Source of the DNA: Halolamina salifodinae
GTDB taxonomy: Archaea; Halobacteriota; Halobacteria; Halobacteriales; Haloferacaceae
Reading direction: 5' to 3'
DNA: 64,000 bases
Assembly: GCF_017874235.1 (NCBI RefSeq)
Contig: NZ_JAGGLC010000001.1
Coordinates: 372,001-436,000, forward strand
In this document: positions 29,600-37,498 of the stretch, piece after piece
Position numbering within the stretch: the stretch's first letter is position 1
Layout of the letters: each line of letters starts with the position of its first letter
Notes under the pieces: model-generated
What the model saw: the letters and a program-made list of their open reading frames with translations, nothing else
Database searches by the model: none
Told to the model about the DNA's origin: nothing
Program-made: the position numbers and the translations under genes

Positions 29600-29787
29600 T
29601 GTCGATCACCCGCCTCAAGCGCGAGGTACAGTGTGGCCAGCAGGGTGGCCACCACGAGCAGTGCAGCCACGACGACAGCAGCGACCCCCGGCTCGCCAAG
29701 CTTCTGAACCGCCGCGATGACGACCTCGAAGATCGCCACCAGCGGCCGAGTCAGGAGGGAATAGGCGGCTCCCGAGAAGTCGATCAT
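29596..29787 (-). CDS. 63-aa two-span membrane protein
   Basis: The protein has hydrophobic stretches at about residues 10-26 and 34-56 and ends ALEAGDRQ. The start overlaps the upstream stop by ATGA and the stop overlaps the next start by ATGA. It is probably a minor membrane component of the particle or vesicle. Confidence 0.6.
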   Translation of the reverse strand: MIDFSGAAYSLLTRPLVAIFEVVIAAVQKLGEPGVAAVVVAALLVVATLLATLYLALEAGDRQ

Positions 29788-31553
29788 CGTCGATCACTCT
29801 CCTTACCGCCGTCTGCTGCCGCTCTCGTGTCTCCTCGAGCGTTACCAGGATCCTCCCGCTGGTCGTCTCGAACGGATCCGAGACCGAGTAGCCGGTCGAG
29901 AATCCGCTTCTGGTCCTTCTCTCGAGAGTCCATGAGCGACATGATCGTCTGCGCGAGCTCCTCCTCGTGCTCGCTGTCGTCGCTCTCGAGTTCCTCGAAC
30001 GTCTCGGCGACCGTGTTCTCGTGCTTCTCCGAGACCCGGATCGCCTTCGCCTTCGAGGCCATCCCGGGAGCGAACCGGATATGCGCCCAGCCGCTGCGGA
30101 CTTGAGACGACGAGTAGGCCGCGCCGATCGTCCCGACCGCGGCCGCCTGGGTGCCTACTCCGACCACGAGGCTCGCGATCAGGCTCACGAACGCCCACGC
30201 CGCGAACGCGGCAGACAGCCGGTCTTTCGACCAGCCGTCGCCGACCGTGTCCGGGACCTCCACGTCCTCGGGGTCGATATTCTCTGACCCGTCCGGCAGT
30301 TCGTCGCGGGTCTCTTTCAGGTTACTCAGCCCGACGTCCAGCGACGGCCACTGGACCTCGAGGAGGTCGCCCTCCTCTTCGGCGACGTAGATCTTCGCGT
30401 CGGCGACCTTCGATCCCTCACTCGAGTCGTTGTGGAGTTCGACCCGGCTTTCCATGTCGGAGAGGTCCAGAACCGGCCACTCAGCATCTGTGAGGGCAAC
30501 TAGCAGCCACTTCTTCAGACTCCCCTTCTTGACCAGCTTCAGCTTTGATCCGTCGGGCACCACGTCGAACTTCGTTGCCGTCTCGTGCACGACGTCGGGG
30601 ACATCCTCGCCGAGTGCGTTCGTCGAGCCCTCGGTCGTCACTTGCTCCAGAGCGACCGACTTCGTCGTCTCGGCGTACTCAGTGGTCGCGATGAACGCCA
30701 TGCCGACCGCGACCAAGCTGAGTGAGTACGGGGCCGTCACGATCAAATCCGCGATCCGGCCGAGGTACAGATACCCGGCCATGTAGGCGAGGAACCCCGG
30801 CACCATGATCCACCACGCGAGGCCCTTCCCGGGCGGAGCACCGACCGCATCGACGGCGCGGAACCCGCCAAAGATCGCGAGCGGGACGCCGATAAACACG
30901 ACCGCGAAGAACCGCGTCGACGCCCACGCGAGGAAGCTCGCCCAGTTGTCGCCGAACGGGAGCGAGTTCGTCGTCGCGACCGGGTCGTGCGGTGCAACCC
31001 AGCGCGCTTCCGAGTAGCCCTCGATCCAGATGCTGACCATCTTCTTTTCGTCGGTATTCGGCAGCGAGACGGTCACTGTGTCACCGCCACCGTTCAGCGT
31101 CGCTTCCTTGGACCTGTGCGTCTGGTTGAGAGCGGCCGGCTCGGTTCGGGTCTCGTTCCCCTCGCCGATCGTTCGGGTTCCCTCCTCCCACTGCACGACG
31201 TGGATCACGATGTCCTCAGTCGGTGCGTTTTGGGTCCTCGAGAAGTGGAACGTCACCTCGTTCGTGTCGATGGTCTGTCCGGGGGTCACGACCTTGTCGA
31301 TCGCCCACTCCGGCGAGTTGACGTCGCTCATCTCCTTGATGAAGTTAGTCTCCTCGTAGGCGACGTAGACCATCCCGTCGTCGCCGAGGTAGCGACTGCT
31401 GGGGTCCTGCCCCTCGATCTGCTGGCCGCGCTCTGAGAGCTCCTCGTAGCTCCACGAACCCGAGCCGTCGGCCTGCCCCGCAACAGCGATTGCCGGCGAC
31501 AGCGCCGTCAGCACGGCCAGCACGGCCAGCACGACCACGAGGAGTCGCCGCAT
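29784..31553 (-). CDS. 589-aa multi-pass membrane protein with ectodomain
   Basis: The signal peptide MRRLLVVVLAVLAVLTALSP is followed by an ectodomain of about 190 residues, then four or so membrane spans around residues 205-305, a soluble acidic region (about 310-440), two more hydrophobic spans (about 450-490) and a charged C-terminal tail with coiled-coil character (EELESDDSEHEEELAQTIM). The start ATG overlaps the upstream TAA (TAATG). The frame is open upstream for another 168 codons, see the 31,553-32,057 entries. A structural role linking outer surface and cytoplasmic partners is inferred. Confidence 0.72.
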   Translation of the reverse strand: MRRLLVVVLAVLAVLTALSPAIAVAGQADGSGSWSYEELSERGQQIEGQDPSSRYLGDDGMVYVAYEETNFIKEMSDVNSPEWAIDKVVTPGQTIDTNEVTFHFSRTQNAPTEDIVIHVVQWEEGTRTIGEGNETRTEPAALNQTHRSKEATLNGGGDTVTVSLPNTDEKKMVSIWIEGYSEARWVAPHDPVATTNSLPFGDNWASFLAWASTRFFAVVFIGVPLAIFGGFRAVDAVGAPPGKGLAWWIMVPGFLAYMAGYLYLGRIADLIVTAPYSLSLVAVGMAFIATTEYAETTKSVALEQVTTEGSTNALGEDVPDVVHETATKFDVVPDGSKLKLVKKGSLKKWLLVALTDAEWPVLDLSDMESRVELHNDSSEGSKVADAKIYVAEEEGDLLEVQWPSLDVGLSNLKETRDELPDGSENIDPEDVEVPDTVGDGWSKDRLSAAFAAWAFVSLIASLVVGVGTQAAAVGTIGAAYSSSQVRSGWAHIRFAPGMASKAKAIRVSEKHENTVAETFEELESDDSEHEEELAQTIMSLMDSREKDQKRILDRLLGLGSVRDDQREDPGNARGDTRAAADGGKESDRR

Positions 31554-31789
31554 TAGTCCATCCTCCTCGCGACGAGAGCCGCCACCAGCAGCGCCATGGC
31601 GATCACTAGCACTTGGGTTCCCGAGATCAAGCCGAGGAGCGAGCCACCGATCGCCACGATCGTCCCGAGGTTGGCCGCTGCCAGCGGCGCCGCCAGTCCA
31701 CCACCGGCTACGCTCACGACCGCGTCGAGAAGCTGTGTCCCGACCGTCCCGGCGATCGCGACGATCCCGACGCAACGCGCCCGTCCCAT
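31553..31789 (-). CDS. 78-aa membrane protein, or C-terminal half of a frameshifted gene
   Basis: From the ATG at 31789 the frame reads MGRARCVGIVAIAGTVG and continues through three hydrophobic stretches to LVARRMD, ending in TAA that overlaps the next ATG. The frame is open 23 codons further upstream (to 31858), where it overlaps the preceding gene in a frame shifted by +1. It may be an independent small membrane protein or the second half of the 32057 gene. Confidence 0.5.
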   Translation of the reverse strand: MGRARCVGIVAIAGTVGTQLLDAVVSVAGGGLAAPLAAANLGTIVAIGGSLLGLISGTQVLVIAMALLVAALVARRMD

Positions 31790-31790
31790 C

Positions 31791-32057
31791 GAGGAGTCCC
31801 TTAGATCGGCGCTCAGCGCGATCTGCCGTCTTCGATATGACCTCGCTCGCGTCGTCATCGTCCTCGGCCTCGTCGAGCGCCCACCAGAGCAGCAGCCCGA
31901 GGACGACGAACCCGAGGATGATCGGGTCCGCCGCCACGATCGCCGCTACTGCCTGCAGTACGCCCGACTGAATCCCCAGCAGCACCGCGCCGAGGATCAC
32001 GAACACGAGCACGATCTTCGATCGCTGGCCCATTTCCTCCATCTCCAGATCCATCAT
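31791..32057 (-). CDS. Two-span membrane protein with no stop codon of its own
   Basis: This begins MMDLEMEEMGQRSKIVLVFVI and has two membrane spans (about residues 14-36 and 41-60), then an acidic stretch DEAEDDDDASEV. Its frame does not terminate: it runs on through an Arg-rich, non-protein-like stretch into the 29784-31553 gene. The end given here is where protein-like sequence passes to the overlapping +1 frame. A frameshift (natural, programmed or a sequencing error) joining it to the 78-aa frame is the simplest explanation. Confidence 0.5.
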
Positions 32058-32119
32058 CGGCGCTCTACCTCCGGTCTGGGTGCCTGTTCACCGTCGTCTC
32101 TGCCGATTCTCTCAGTCAT
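32054..32119 (-). CDS. 21-aa coupled micro-ORF
   Basis: The frame MTERIGRDDGEQAPRPEVERR starts in an ATGA overlap with the upstream stop and ends in an ATGA overlap with the downstream start. The peptide may be functional, or the frame may only relay ribosomes between two membrane-protein genes. Confidence 0.35.
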   Translation of the reverse strand: MTERIGRDDGEQAPRPEVERR

Positions 32120-32439
32120 CGTTCTGAAATCTTCTTTTTGACTTTGTCGATGAGGCCGTCCACGATGTAGGCCGCGTAGATCGCGCCAGCCACCAGAAAC
32201 GCGTTCTGGGCCAAGCTGACGGGGATCCACGACAGCATCGAGGCAAAGGAGTTCGTCAGCGAGATCAACGGGAACCACAGGCCCGACGTCACCCCGACCA
32301 ACTCGACGATCATCGCGAACGTCGAGAACATCGGATCGAGCAGGCCGAACCCGTTACCGAAGAGTGCGAACCCGCCCATAATCGCCGCTGACGGACGCTT
32401 CAGCACGTCCTTCATCTTCTCTTTGAATCCGTTGATCAC
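32116..32439 (-). CDS. 107-aa multi-span membrane protein
   Basis: The protein has hydrophobic segments at about residues 18-45, 48-65 and 75-95 and a basic C-terminus DKVKKKISER. Size and topology resemble the small internal membrane proteins of pleolipoviruses, which is an analogy only. It overlaps its upstream neighbour by 4 nt. Confidence 0.65.
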   Translation of the reverse strand: MINGFKEKMKDVLKRPSAAIMGGFALFGNGFGLLDPMFSTFAMIVELVGVTSGLWFPLISLTNSFASMLSWIPVSLAQNAFLVAGAIYAAYIVDGLIDKVKKKISER

Positions 32440-32996
32440 GAGGAGTCACCTCCGAGCAGCCCCCAGACGAACGTCAGGGCCGCGTCGAGCAGGCTCCCGA
32501 TCACCGGGACAGCGCCGAGAAGGTCCGTCAACGCCGGGATCAACGCCGGCACGACCTCCTCCGCGGACTCGATAACGATGAGGAACACCAGGGCTGCCAT
32601 CAGTGGCGCGGTCCAGCCCATCGCGTCGATCAAGCCGATCACCGGTGACGCGAGGCCGGAACCAAGGCCGAACAGCCCACCGCCGATCGCATCCCCCAGC
32701 GAGATCACGTAGCCCACCAGCATCGTCGGCACCGACGCCGCCTGTCCGACAGCCTGCAGCGCGAGCGCGACGACTGCCGTCACGAACCCGAACAGCTCCT
32801 CAAGGAACCAACTCAGCATCGTGCCGACGATCAACTGCCGACGGTAGCTCTGGTCCATGACGAAGCTGACGAGTTGGCCAGAGACATCGGAGAGGTTGCT
32901 CAGCGAGTCCGGAACCGAGAGGTCGCCCCACGACGTGACCACGTTGATCAACCCGCCGCCTTCGCCGCCCTGATCGGTCCTCGAGCCCTTAGGCAT
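32436..32996 (-). CDS. 186-aa multi-span membrane protein
   Basis: A soluble Gly/Ser N-terminus (about 50 residues) is followed by four or five hydrophobic segments rich in Gly and Ala (for example TAPLMAALVFLIVIESAEE). The start overlaps the previous gene by 8 nt and the stop overlaps the next by ATGA. It is probably a major component of the element's membrane particle. Confidence 0.68.
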   Translation of the reverse strand: MPKGSRTDQGGEGGGLINVVTSWGDLSVPDSLSNLSDVSGQLVSFVMDQSYRRQLIVGTMLSWFLEELFGFVTAVVALALQAVGQAASVPTMLVGYVISLGDAIGGGLFGLGSGLASPVIGLIDAMGWTAPLMAALVFLIVIESAEEVVPALIPALTDLLGAVPVIGSLLDAALTFVWGLLGGDSS

Positions 32997-33354
32997 CGTC
33001 AGCCTCCCGGAGGATCACGAGATACCCGAGCACCAGTGCGATTGCCACGACGATGACCAGCGGGTTCGTGACGCCGCTCACCACTCCGATCAGCCCGCTC
33101 CATCCCGTCGCGCCGATCTCGATCAGCGTCCCGACGACACCGAGAACGACATCGACGTAGAACGAGGCCAGAGCGTTGAACAGCATCCTCGGCGCCGCCA
33201 GAATGCTCTGGATCACCGTCGAGATCCCGATGCCGACCGTTGACATCGCGATCCCGGCCAGCACCATGGCGAGCGAGCGAAGGTCGACGCTCGTGCCGCC
33301 GTCGGAGAGGAATCGGCTCGTGTTGATACCGTCGTCGCTGCCGCCACTGCTCAT
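32989..33354 (-). CDS. 121-aa multi-span membrane protein
   Basis: A Ser/Gly N-terminus (MSSGGSDDG) precedes three or four hydrophobic segments, including LAMVLAGIAMSTVGIGIST and NPLVIVVAIALVLGYLVIL. It resembles the preceding and following membrane proteins in layout (soluble Ser/Gly head, Gly-rich spans), which suggests an expanded family. Confidence 0.66.
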   Translation of the reverse strand: MSSGGSDDGINTSRFLSDGGTSVDLRSLAMVLAGIAMSTVGIGISTVIQSILAAPRMLFNALASFYVDVVLGVVGTLIEIGATGWSGLIGVVSGVTNPLVIVVAIALVLGYLVILREADDA

Positions 33355-33397
33355 CGGCCCCGACCTCCTTTAAGTAGGGGTGTGGCGGCGTTCATCG

Positions 33398-33910
33398 TTA
33401 TTCGTCCTCGTCAGCGACTCCCGAGTCGTCGTTGTTCAGGATCATGTCCGGGACATCCATCGCGAAGCCGATCACGTCGCGGTCGACGTAGTCCAGATAC
33501 CACGCGACCTCCCACGCAGTGATCAGCGCGATACCGACCCCGACGGGCGTCTGCAGGACGCCGAGGAGACCGAACCACCCTGTCCCGAAGCTCGCGATCC
33601 CGGCGTCGAACGCGGCGCCGATGAAGCCCGCTAGCCCGCCGAACGTCGCCTCGTTCAACTGCGGGATCAGCCCCGCGAGCGCATTGAAGACTGCTATCGG
33701 GACGTTCAGAATGGCGTTAAACAGGTCCCCGAACCCGAGTGCGAACACCAGCGCGATCGTGCCGATGATCGACTGGCCGAGGCCCGTCCATCCCATGTCC
33801 TGGATCAGGTCGCTCGAGGTCGACAGCAAGCTGCGAGCCCGTTCTGTAGACCGGGCGGTGTAGCCGCCTGATCCCCCAGAGCCCATGTCCGACGGCTCGC
33901 TGCTGGACAT
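33398..33910 (-). CDS. 170-aa multi-span membrane protein
   Basis: A Ser/Gly-rich head (about 45 residues) is followed by spans such as IGTIALVFALGFGDLFNAIL and VGIALITAWEVAWYL, and an acidic C-terminus DDSGVADEDE. It has the same layout as the two membrane proteins encoded downstream. Its start lies 1 nt after the 496-aa gene's stop. Confidence 0.66.
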   Translation of the reverse strand: MSSSEPSDMGSGGSGGYTARSTERARSLLSTSSDLIQDMGWTGLGQSIIGTIALVFALGFGDLFNAILNVPIAVFNALAGLIPQLNEATFGGLAGFIGAAFDAGIASFGTGWFGLLGVLQTPVGVGIALITAWEVAWYLDYVDRDVIGFAMDVPDMILNNDDSGVADEDE

Positions 33911-33911
33911 C

Positions 33912-35402
33912 TCAGTTCCCTCCGCCGAACTTCCGGAGGACGCCGAGGACCGCGACGATCAGTCCCCCGATCACCGGAATCGAGCCGATCCCGCCGGAGG
34001 ACTTCCCGCCCGTCCCGCCGCTGCCGCCGGATTGGTGGTTCGAGAGCTGGTCAGCGTCGACTTTGAACTCGAAGACCGCGAGGTTGCTCTCGCCCGGAGA
34101 GACCGACGAGTCGGCCTGAATCGTGTCGCCCTCACCGGAGAACTGCCCGGTCAGGTCCGATCCCTCCGCGGCGCCGACGAACTCGCTGTCGAGTTCTGCG
34201 CTCTTGTCGACGCCCTCGACGTGCTCAACCGACAGCAGTCGGTCGTTCGTGACCGTCTGCGTGATGTTCACGCGCTGGTTGCTCGGCGTCAGGTCGTAGG
34301 CGTCGGGTTCGCCGTAGCGCACGGCGATTTTCACCTTGCCCGCGTAGGACGGCCACTTGTCCGTCTCGGTGACGTTCAGGTAGACGTCGTCGGCGCTCTG
34401 ATCCGCGCCCGTCTCCACAACCTGTACGTCGACGCCGTGGATCGTCGCGGTATCGAACGAGGAATCGAGCGTGTCGAGGCCGGTCAGGCTGATTGCGCCC
34501 GGCTCCTTGATCTCGGTGATCGACTCCGTCGCGTCGCCCGGCTCGCTGTCGTCGTCGTCGCCGTCGACGGCGGTCGTGCCGAAGCTGTACGGCGACATCT
34601 TGTCCAGATTCAGCATGGAGACGGAGACGTCGGCGTCGCCGTCGACGACGCTGACCTGCACGCTCTGGATGTTGTCGTAGCCGTCACTGTCCGAGTCGGT
34701 GGTGTTCATCGCGCCCAGCTGTGTCTGGAACAGGTATCCCTCCCCAGTGCTGTTCGCGATCAGGTCCTCGCCGCTGCTGCGCGAGGGATCGACGACGGCC
34801 GTCTTAATGTCGCCGTCCTCGTCGACGACGCTGACCTCGAGCGCCGCTCCCGACTCGATCTGGTTCACGTCCATCGCGAGCGAGAGGTACCGCTTGTTCT
34901 CATTCGAGGTGAGCGAGAAGTTCGAGAACGTCGCCGTCGCCGAAGCTCCGGAACTCAGCGTCCCGTCTGTGTCGAAGCGCACGGCGTTGAGACTCGGCGC
35001 CGTCTCGACGTTCGAGACCGTCGCTGCGGACGAGTTCTGGCCACTCACGGACCACTCAGTGGCCGTGAGAGCGCTGACGTCTTCCTTCGCGTGTGGGAAC
35101 GCACCGAAGTCGTCGAACTCGATGTCGGTCGCGACGAACGATACCGGGTTCGCCACGTCCTCGTTGACCCGAGCGTTCATCGTCACGATGTCCCCCGAGT
35201 CGTCCTCGTACTTCCGGAGATCCTCGCTCGAGGTCCCCCACGACATATTGTGGACCGCCTTCGTCTCTGTCCGCTCGTAGTTGATCTGTGGTGCCGAGTC
35301 CGCGCCCCAGTTGACGGCTCCCCCGGTCGCTGCGAGACCGGCAGAAGTCGCGAGCAGAAGCACGAACGCAAGCGATGCGACTGTCTTGGTGATCTTCTTC
35401 AT
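33912..35402 (-). CDS. 496-aa secreted, C-terminally anchored protein (spike candidate)
   Basis: The signal peptide KKITKTVASLAFVLLLATSA is followed by a 440-residue acidic beta-rich ectodomain, a Gly/Ser linker (SGGSGGTGGKSSGGIGS) and a C-terminal helix (IPVIGGLIVAVLGVLRKFG). DSDSDG and DEDGD segments could bind calcium. Size and single C-terminal anchor match the spike proteins of pleolipoviruses (known family property); no sequence match can be claimed. With the 1,278-aa protein it would make two kinds of surface projection. Confidence 0.75.
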   Translation of the reverse strand: MKKITKTVASLAFVLLLATSAGLAATGGAVNWGADSAPQINYERTETKAVHNMSWGTSSEDLRKYEDDSGDIVTMNARVNEDVANPVSFVATDIEFDDFGAFPHAKEDVSALTATEWSVSGQNSSAATVSNVETAPSLNAVRFDTDGTLSSGASATATFSNFSLTSNENKRYLSLAMDVNQIESGAALEVSVVDEDGDIKTAVVDPSRSSGEDLIANSTGEGYLFQTQLGAMNTTDSDSDGYDNIQSVQVSVVDGDADVSVSMLNLDKMSPYSFGTTAVDGDDDDSEPGDATESITEIKEPGAISLTGLDTLDSSFDTATIHGVDVQVVETGADQSADDVYLNVTETDKWPSYAGKVKIAVRYGEPDAYDLTPSNQRVNITQTVTNDRLLSVEHVEGVDKSAELDSEFVGAAEGSDLTGQFSGEGDTIQADSSVSPGESNLAVFEFKVDADQLSNHQSGGSGGTGGKSSGGIGSIPVIGGLIVAVLGVLRKFGGGN

Positions 35403-35404
35403 CG

Positions 35405-35734
35405 TCAGTTGTTAGAGTCGCTTTCCGGGCGACGAGTCCGTTTTCCCAGGATCGGGAGATCCGGGTCGATCCTCGCGATCCAGGCTCGGACCTCACCGAG
35501 CCGCGAGATCGCGATCAGCGTCGCACCGTAGCCGACGATCATGCCGCCGGCGCCGGCCGCGAGGTCGCTGACCATGATCAGGCTCTCGCCGTAGACCGCC
35601 GCCTCGATCGGCTCGGCGACGGTCCCAGCAAAACACGCCAGAATCCCCAGCAGGAGCAGCGCCATGCCGATCTCGTACAGAAGATCTGCCACGCCGTCCA
35701 GCGTGATCGAGACGCCTCGATCCTGTTCGCTCAC
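35405..35734 (-). CDS. 109-aa two-span membrane protein
   Basis: Hydrophobic segments lie at about residues 18-45 and 55-75, followed by a basic tail LGKRTRRPESDSNN. The start overlaps the upstream stop by ATGA-type coupling, and 2 nt separate it from the spike-like gene. Function is unknown. Confidence 0.65.
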   Translation of the reverse strand: MSEQDRGVSITLDGVADLLYEIGMALLLLGILACFAGTVAEPIEAAVYGESLIMVSDLAAGAGGMIVGYGATLIAISRLGEVRAWIARIDPDLPILGKRTRRPESDSNN

Positions 35735-35985
35735 TGTTCGCCTCCGTCCGCCACTGGTTGCCGATCCGCAGTACTCGTCGGCGACCGTGATCTCGAGGCG
35801 CGACCGAGCAGCTTGCCCGCAGCTGCCAGCGAGATCGTCGCGAGGCCGAGCGCGGTCCCGGCGATCGTCGCCTCGAGCGACGAGAACACCGGACCTCCCA
35901 GCATGATCTCGTGAGCCGCGACGTAGACACAGACCACCGCAAAGAGCACCGCAAGCACCGCCAGCGCGGCGCGTGCTGCATTCAT
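35731..35985 (-). CDS. 84-aa two-span membrane protein
   Basis: This begins MNAARAALAVLAVLFAVVCV, with a second span near ATIAGTALGLATISLAAAG and a Ser/Arg-rich tail. The ATG at 35985 is chosen because it is coupled (ATGA) to the upstream micro-ORF and starts exactly at the first span. A longer in-frame extension to 36147 (starting MGIRRSPGRE) is Arg-rich and unlike its neighbours. Confidence 0.6.
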   Translation of the reverse strand: MNAARAALAVLAVLFAVVCVYVAAHEIMLGGPVFSSLEATIAGTALGLATISLAAAGKLLGRASRSRSPTSTADRQPVADGGEQ

Positions 35986-36071
35986 CGGCGCCTCCGTTGC
36001 CACCGCTGCGGGTGGATCCTGTTCGCCTCCTCGTCGGGGAGTCGTCGGTCCCCGTCCTCGTCGTAGGTCAT
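35982..36071 (-). CDS. 29-aa micro-ORF, first of the leftward operon
   Basis: The frame starts MTYDEDGDRRLPDEEANR and ends RRRR before a TGA that overlaps the next ATG. It may be a leader peptide that feeds ribosomes into the membrane operon. The 220 bp upstream, between this frame and the divergent AbrB-like gene, should hold the operon promoter; ATTTAGGG near 36,200 is the best TATA-like candidate I see. Confidence 0.35.
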   Translation of the reverse strand: MTYDEDGDRRLPDEEANRIHPQRWQRRRR

Positions 36072-36260
36072 CGCTTAGCCGACGCTCGTCAGCGCCGAAA
36101 AGTAGCCGCTGGTGGGCCTCTCGGCCCGGACTTCGTCTGATACCCATGGTTCTCGACCGGGCGTCCCCGGCCGATACCAACGAATGGCTACGGCGGTCCC
36201 TAAATCGGAGAAAATCAGGGGATAGCAAACGGGATCCGTGAGATTCTGTTCGGATCTGCC

Positions 36261-36270
36261 GTTTTAAGAT
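36261..36270 (+). promoter_or_regulatory. TATA box of the AbrB-like gene
   Basis: GTTTTAAGAT is centred 27 nt before the ATG at 36292, the spacing for a leaderless transcript. Confidence 0.55.
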
Positions 36271-36291
36271 TGATCACGAGAGTCCAGACGT

Positions 36292-36477
36292 ATGGGCATC
36301 AACGATCGGTTCGCCGACTGCCGGACTGCACAGGAAAGCAAGGGGAGCGTGACAGTCACGATCCCCAGCCCACTCGCCGAGGAGTGGGAGATCGAGCAGG
36401 GAGACCAGATTCCGTTCTACGCAGAAGAGGGCGACGACACGGCCGAAATCCGGCGCCCGTCGAAGCGCGACGACTGA
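36292..36477 (+). CDS. AbrB/SpoVT-like DNA-binding protein
   Basis: A 61-residue protein with the swapped-hairpin AbrB pattern: GSVTVTIPSPLAEEWEIEQGD (about residues 19-39) then QIPFYAEEGDDTAEI. Such proteins act as dimeric transition regulators or antitoxins. It is divergent from the membrane operon, so it may control that operon. No toxin-like partner is adjacent in the same direction. Confidence 0.72.
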   Translation: MGINDRFADCRTAQESKGSVTVTIPSPLAEEWEIEQGDQIPFYAEEGDDTAEIRRPSKRDD

Positions 36478-36490
36478 CCTCGGATTTTTC

Positions 36491-36688
36491 TCAGACCGTT
36501 ACGAGGACCCATGTTGTCACTGCCGCGGTGAAGACGGAAACCGCGACCGTGAGATACGTCATCCGGCGCTGAAGAGAGGCCATCTCCTCGCGATGTTCCT
36601 CGAGGATTTCATCCATCTCTCCGCGGTGGTTGTCGAATATCTCTTCCATCTGGTTGGGTCCCGTCCCTCCGCCGCTCATTCCTGCCAT
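36491..36688 (-). CDS. 65-aa coiled-coil protein with C-terminal membrane helix
   Basis: A Gly-rich start is followed by a charged helix (HRGEMDEILEEHREEMASLQ) and a C-terminal hydrophobic stretch of about 20 residues. This tail-anchored layout resembles small viral spanin-like or scaffold proteins. It is convergent with the AbrB-like gene, with 13 nt between stops. Confidence 0.5.
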   Translation of the reverse strand: MAGMSGGGTGPNQMEEIFDNHRGEMDEILEEHREEMASLQRRMTYLTVAVSVFTAAVTTWVLVTV

Positions 36689-36732
36689 ACCCTATCTGTC
36701 TTCCCGAGAGACATGAGTAATTTGACCTCGCT

Positions 36733-37338
36733 TTACGCCACCCCTGCCTTCTCGAACGCCTCGTTCACAACGCTCGGTGTCGGGGCGTTCAGGTAGGGCT
36801 CGATCGCTTGGAACGAGTCCCAGCCGCCGACTTGCATGACCACTCGGGGGTTCATCTGCCAGTCGACGAGGAGGCGTTGGGCGAACCGGCGCCGGAGATC
36901 GTGGCTCGAGACGTAGCGGAAGTCGTCATCGCCGGTGGCCTCGGCCGCGCGCTTGGCCGTGCGTTTGACCGCCGCTCGCACACCTCGCTCGGTGAGGTCG
37001 ACGAACTGCTCGTAGCGGTCGATGTCCTCCGCCGACTGGTAGCGGTGGGTCGCCCCCTCCACGTCCCGCGGGAGATAGGCGTCGCGAGGCTTCCCGCCGT
37101 TCCCGCTGGTGTCTTTCCCCTCCGGGACGCGCAGCCGGAAGTGCTCGCCGTCGTCGGTTCGCTTGACGTGGGTCGGCCGGATCTGTGGAATTTCGAACGA
37201 TCGGAGTCCGACGTAGCCCCCAAGCTGGATGATCAGATCGTCCCGATGATTCGAGGCCGCTCGGCGGAGTTCCTCGAGCTCGTTGTCGGTCATCCAGCAC
37301 TTGTACTGATCTGGCTTGTTGGTCGCCTCCAGTCGCAT
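36733..37338 (-). CDS. Short catalytic-domain-only tyrosine recombinase
   Basis: A 201-residue recombinase with no N-terminal core-binding domain. Catalytic residues are visible: Arg in GGYVGLRSFEI, HDLRRRF as the H-x-x-R pair, and Tyr in AIEPYLNAP near the C-terminus. Small recombinases of this form occur in SNJ2-type haloarchaeal viruses. The ATG at 37338 is preferred over 37365 because an ATTATG lies about 28 nt before it. The element also has a full-length integrase at its right end, so this one may invert, resolve or excise DNA instead. Confidence 0.75.
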   Translation of the reverse strand: MRLEATNKPDQYKCWMTDNELEELRRAASNHRDDLIIQLGGYVGLRSFEIPQIRPTHVKRTDDGEHFRLRVPEGKDTSGNGGKPRDAYLPRDVEGATHRYQSAEDIDRYEQFVDLTERGVRAAVKRTAKRAAEATGDDDFRYVSSHDLRRRFAQRLLVDWQMNPRVVMQVGGWDSFQAIEPYLNAPTPSVVNEAFEKAGVA

Positions 37339-37425
37339 GGAGTCTTGTATAACAAGTCCGCACATAATGGGTCAGTTCCGACCGGGTTTGGGGCGTGATC
37401 AGCCCGCTTCCCCCGGGGTTCGTTT

Positions 37426-37446
37426 CCGACTTATACGAAAAGTCGG
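37426..37446 (+). promoter_or_regulatory. Inverted repeat over a TATA-like box
   Basis: CCGACTT and AAGTCGG form 7-bp arms around ATACGAA, and the TTATAC inside is the best TATA candidate for the lipoprotein gene starting at 37499. A protein bound here would block the promoter. Confidence 0.45.
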
Positions 37447-37498
37447 CAGGTGGTGAGCGGACCGAAGGGGATAACTTACCAACAGTTAGTGGTTGCAC

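Noticed and set aside
36986..37392. A second copy of the tRNA-Ala core near the internal recombinase, which would split the element into two tandem ones
   Set aside because: I looked for CCCAGCGAGTCCA near 37,300-37,450 and found only an AAGTCCGC-like partial match.
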